41,843 nucleotides of DNA from assembly GCA_903837355.1 (NCBI GenBank), contig CAILUI010000110.1:1-41843 (forward strand), in the 5' to 3' direction. Positions 41,735-41,843 of the stretch are shown here, one piece after another. Made by a program: the position numbers and the translations under genes. The stretch comes from an uncultured Victivallales bacterium. GTDB taxonomy: Bacteria; Verrucomicrobiota; Lentisphaeria; Oligosphaerales; JAFGRS01. Each line of letters opens with the position of its first letter. The first letter of the stretch is position 1. Under the pieces are notes generated by a model. The model worked only from the letters and a program-made list of their open reading frames with translations, searched no databases and was not told where the DNA came from.

Positions 41735-41843
41735 CGCAGTGCCGCCCGATCATGTCAGGATGAAACTCTGCTTGGGAGTACTGCCGCGTGCCCTCACGCG
41801 GCTGGCGGGTGGGGGCACCCGCCACTACCTCAGAGCCCCCCGC
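41735..41843. repeat. Terminal direct repeat, right copy
   Basis: This is identical over 109 bases to 1-109, with the same two 8-bp hairpins (41783-41802 and 41804-41823) and imperfect outer stem (41775-41782 with 41824-41831). See the left copy for interpretation. Confidence 0.9.

Noticed and set aside
1..41843. Plasmid or phage identity because of the terminal overlap
   Set aside because: No replication, partition, mobilisation, capsid, portal or integrase gene was found, and the content is chromosomal.
1..41843. CRISPR array, tRNA, rRNA or riboswitch
   Set aside because: No regularly spaced repeats, cloverleaf-like segments or rRNA signatures were seen by eye. A covariance search was not possible here.

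Overview
The window is GC-rich bacterial DNA, about two-thirds G+C by eye, with tightly packed genes on both strands. Several features point to the PVC group (Planctomycetota, Lentisphaerota, Kiritimatiellota) or a similar saccharolytic lineage: a serine/threonine kinase with zinc ribbons, very large secreted glycosidase-like proteins, a DUF5107-TPR protein, a tiny AURKAIP1/COX24-type ribosomal peptide, and abundant hairpin-forming dispersed repeats. This assignment is an inference from gene content only. No rRNA, tRNA, CRISPR array, replication gene, integrase or transposase was found.

The first 109 and last 109 bases are identical. The contig therefore either closes into a circle of 41,734 bp or is bounded by two copies of one dispersed repeat. 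The repeat is the core of a composite element of about 232 bp. One end of that element is at 41703-41712 and its inverted counterpart is at 191-200. Beside it lies a decayed DISARM-type DNA methyltransferase. The gene content is chromosomal (sbcCD, birA, a ribosomal peptide), so I favour the dispersed-repeat explanation over a plasmid or phage.

Layout: (a) 0.2-8.8 kb, minus strand: methyltransferase relic, Zn-alcohol dehydrogenase and fuconolactonase-like amidohydrolase (an operon), SbcC-SbcD nuclease, and an L-fucose-dehydrogenase-type aldo/keto reductase. (b) 9.0-11.4 kb, plus: overlapping eboD and eboE. (c) 11.7-14.5 kb: membrane serine/threonine kinase with divergent motifs. (d) 14.7-20.2 kb, plus: NahK-like sugar-1-kinase, methyltransferase, glycosyltransferase, PP-loop ATPase and polysaccharide pyruvyl transferase, facing a Wzx-like flippase and a CPBP protease on the minus strand. 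(e) 22.5-23.1 kb: repeat-rich gap, then a small exported DUF4019 protein. (f) 23.5-30.6 kb, minus: two giant exported glycosidase-like proteins. (g) 31.0-32.8 kb: metallo-beta-lactamase-fold hydrolase and birA. (h) 32.8-37.3 kb, minus: exported TPR protein, 29-aa ribosomal peptide, and a fused nucleotidyltransferase-sugar kinase. (i) 37.5-41.7 kb, plus: DUF5107-TPR protein and an exported GH42-like protein.

The common theme is carbohydrate. Exported hydrolases would release sugars. The AKR, lactonase and ADH would oxidise deoxy sugars such as fucose. The NahK-like kinase and the fused kinase-nucleotidyltransferase could salvage sugars into NDP-sugars. The glycosyltransferase, pyruvyl transferase, PP-loop protein and flippase would use them for a surface glycan. 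The least ordinary items are the fused salvage enzyme with an altered sugar-binding motif, the eboD-eboE pair without the other ebo genes, the PP-loop ATPase inside a glycan cassette, and the branched-hairpin repeats.
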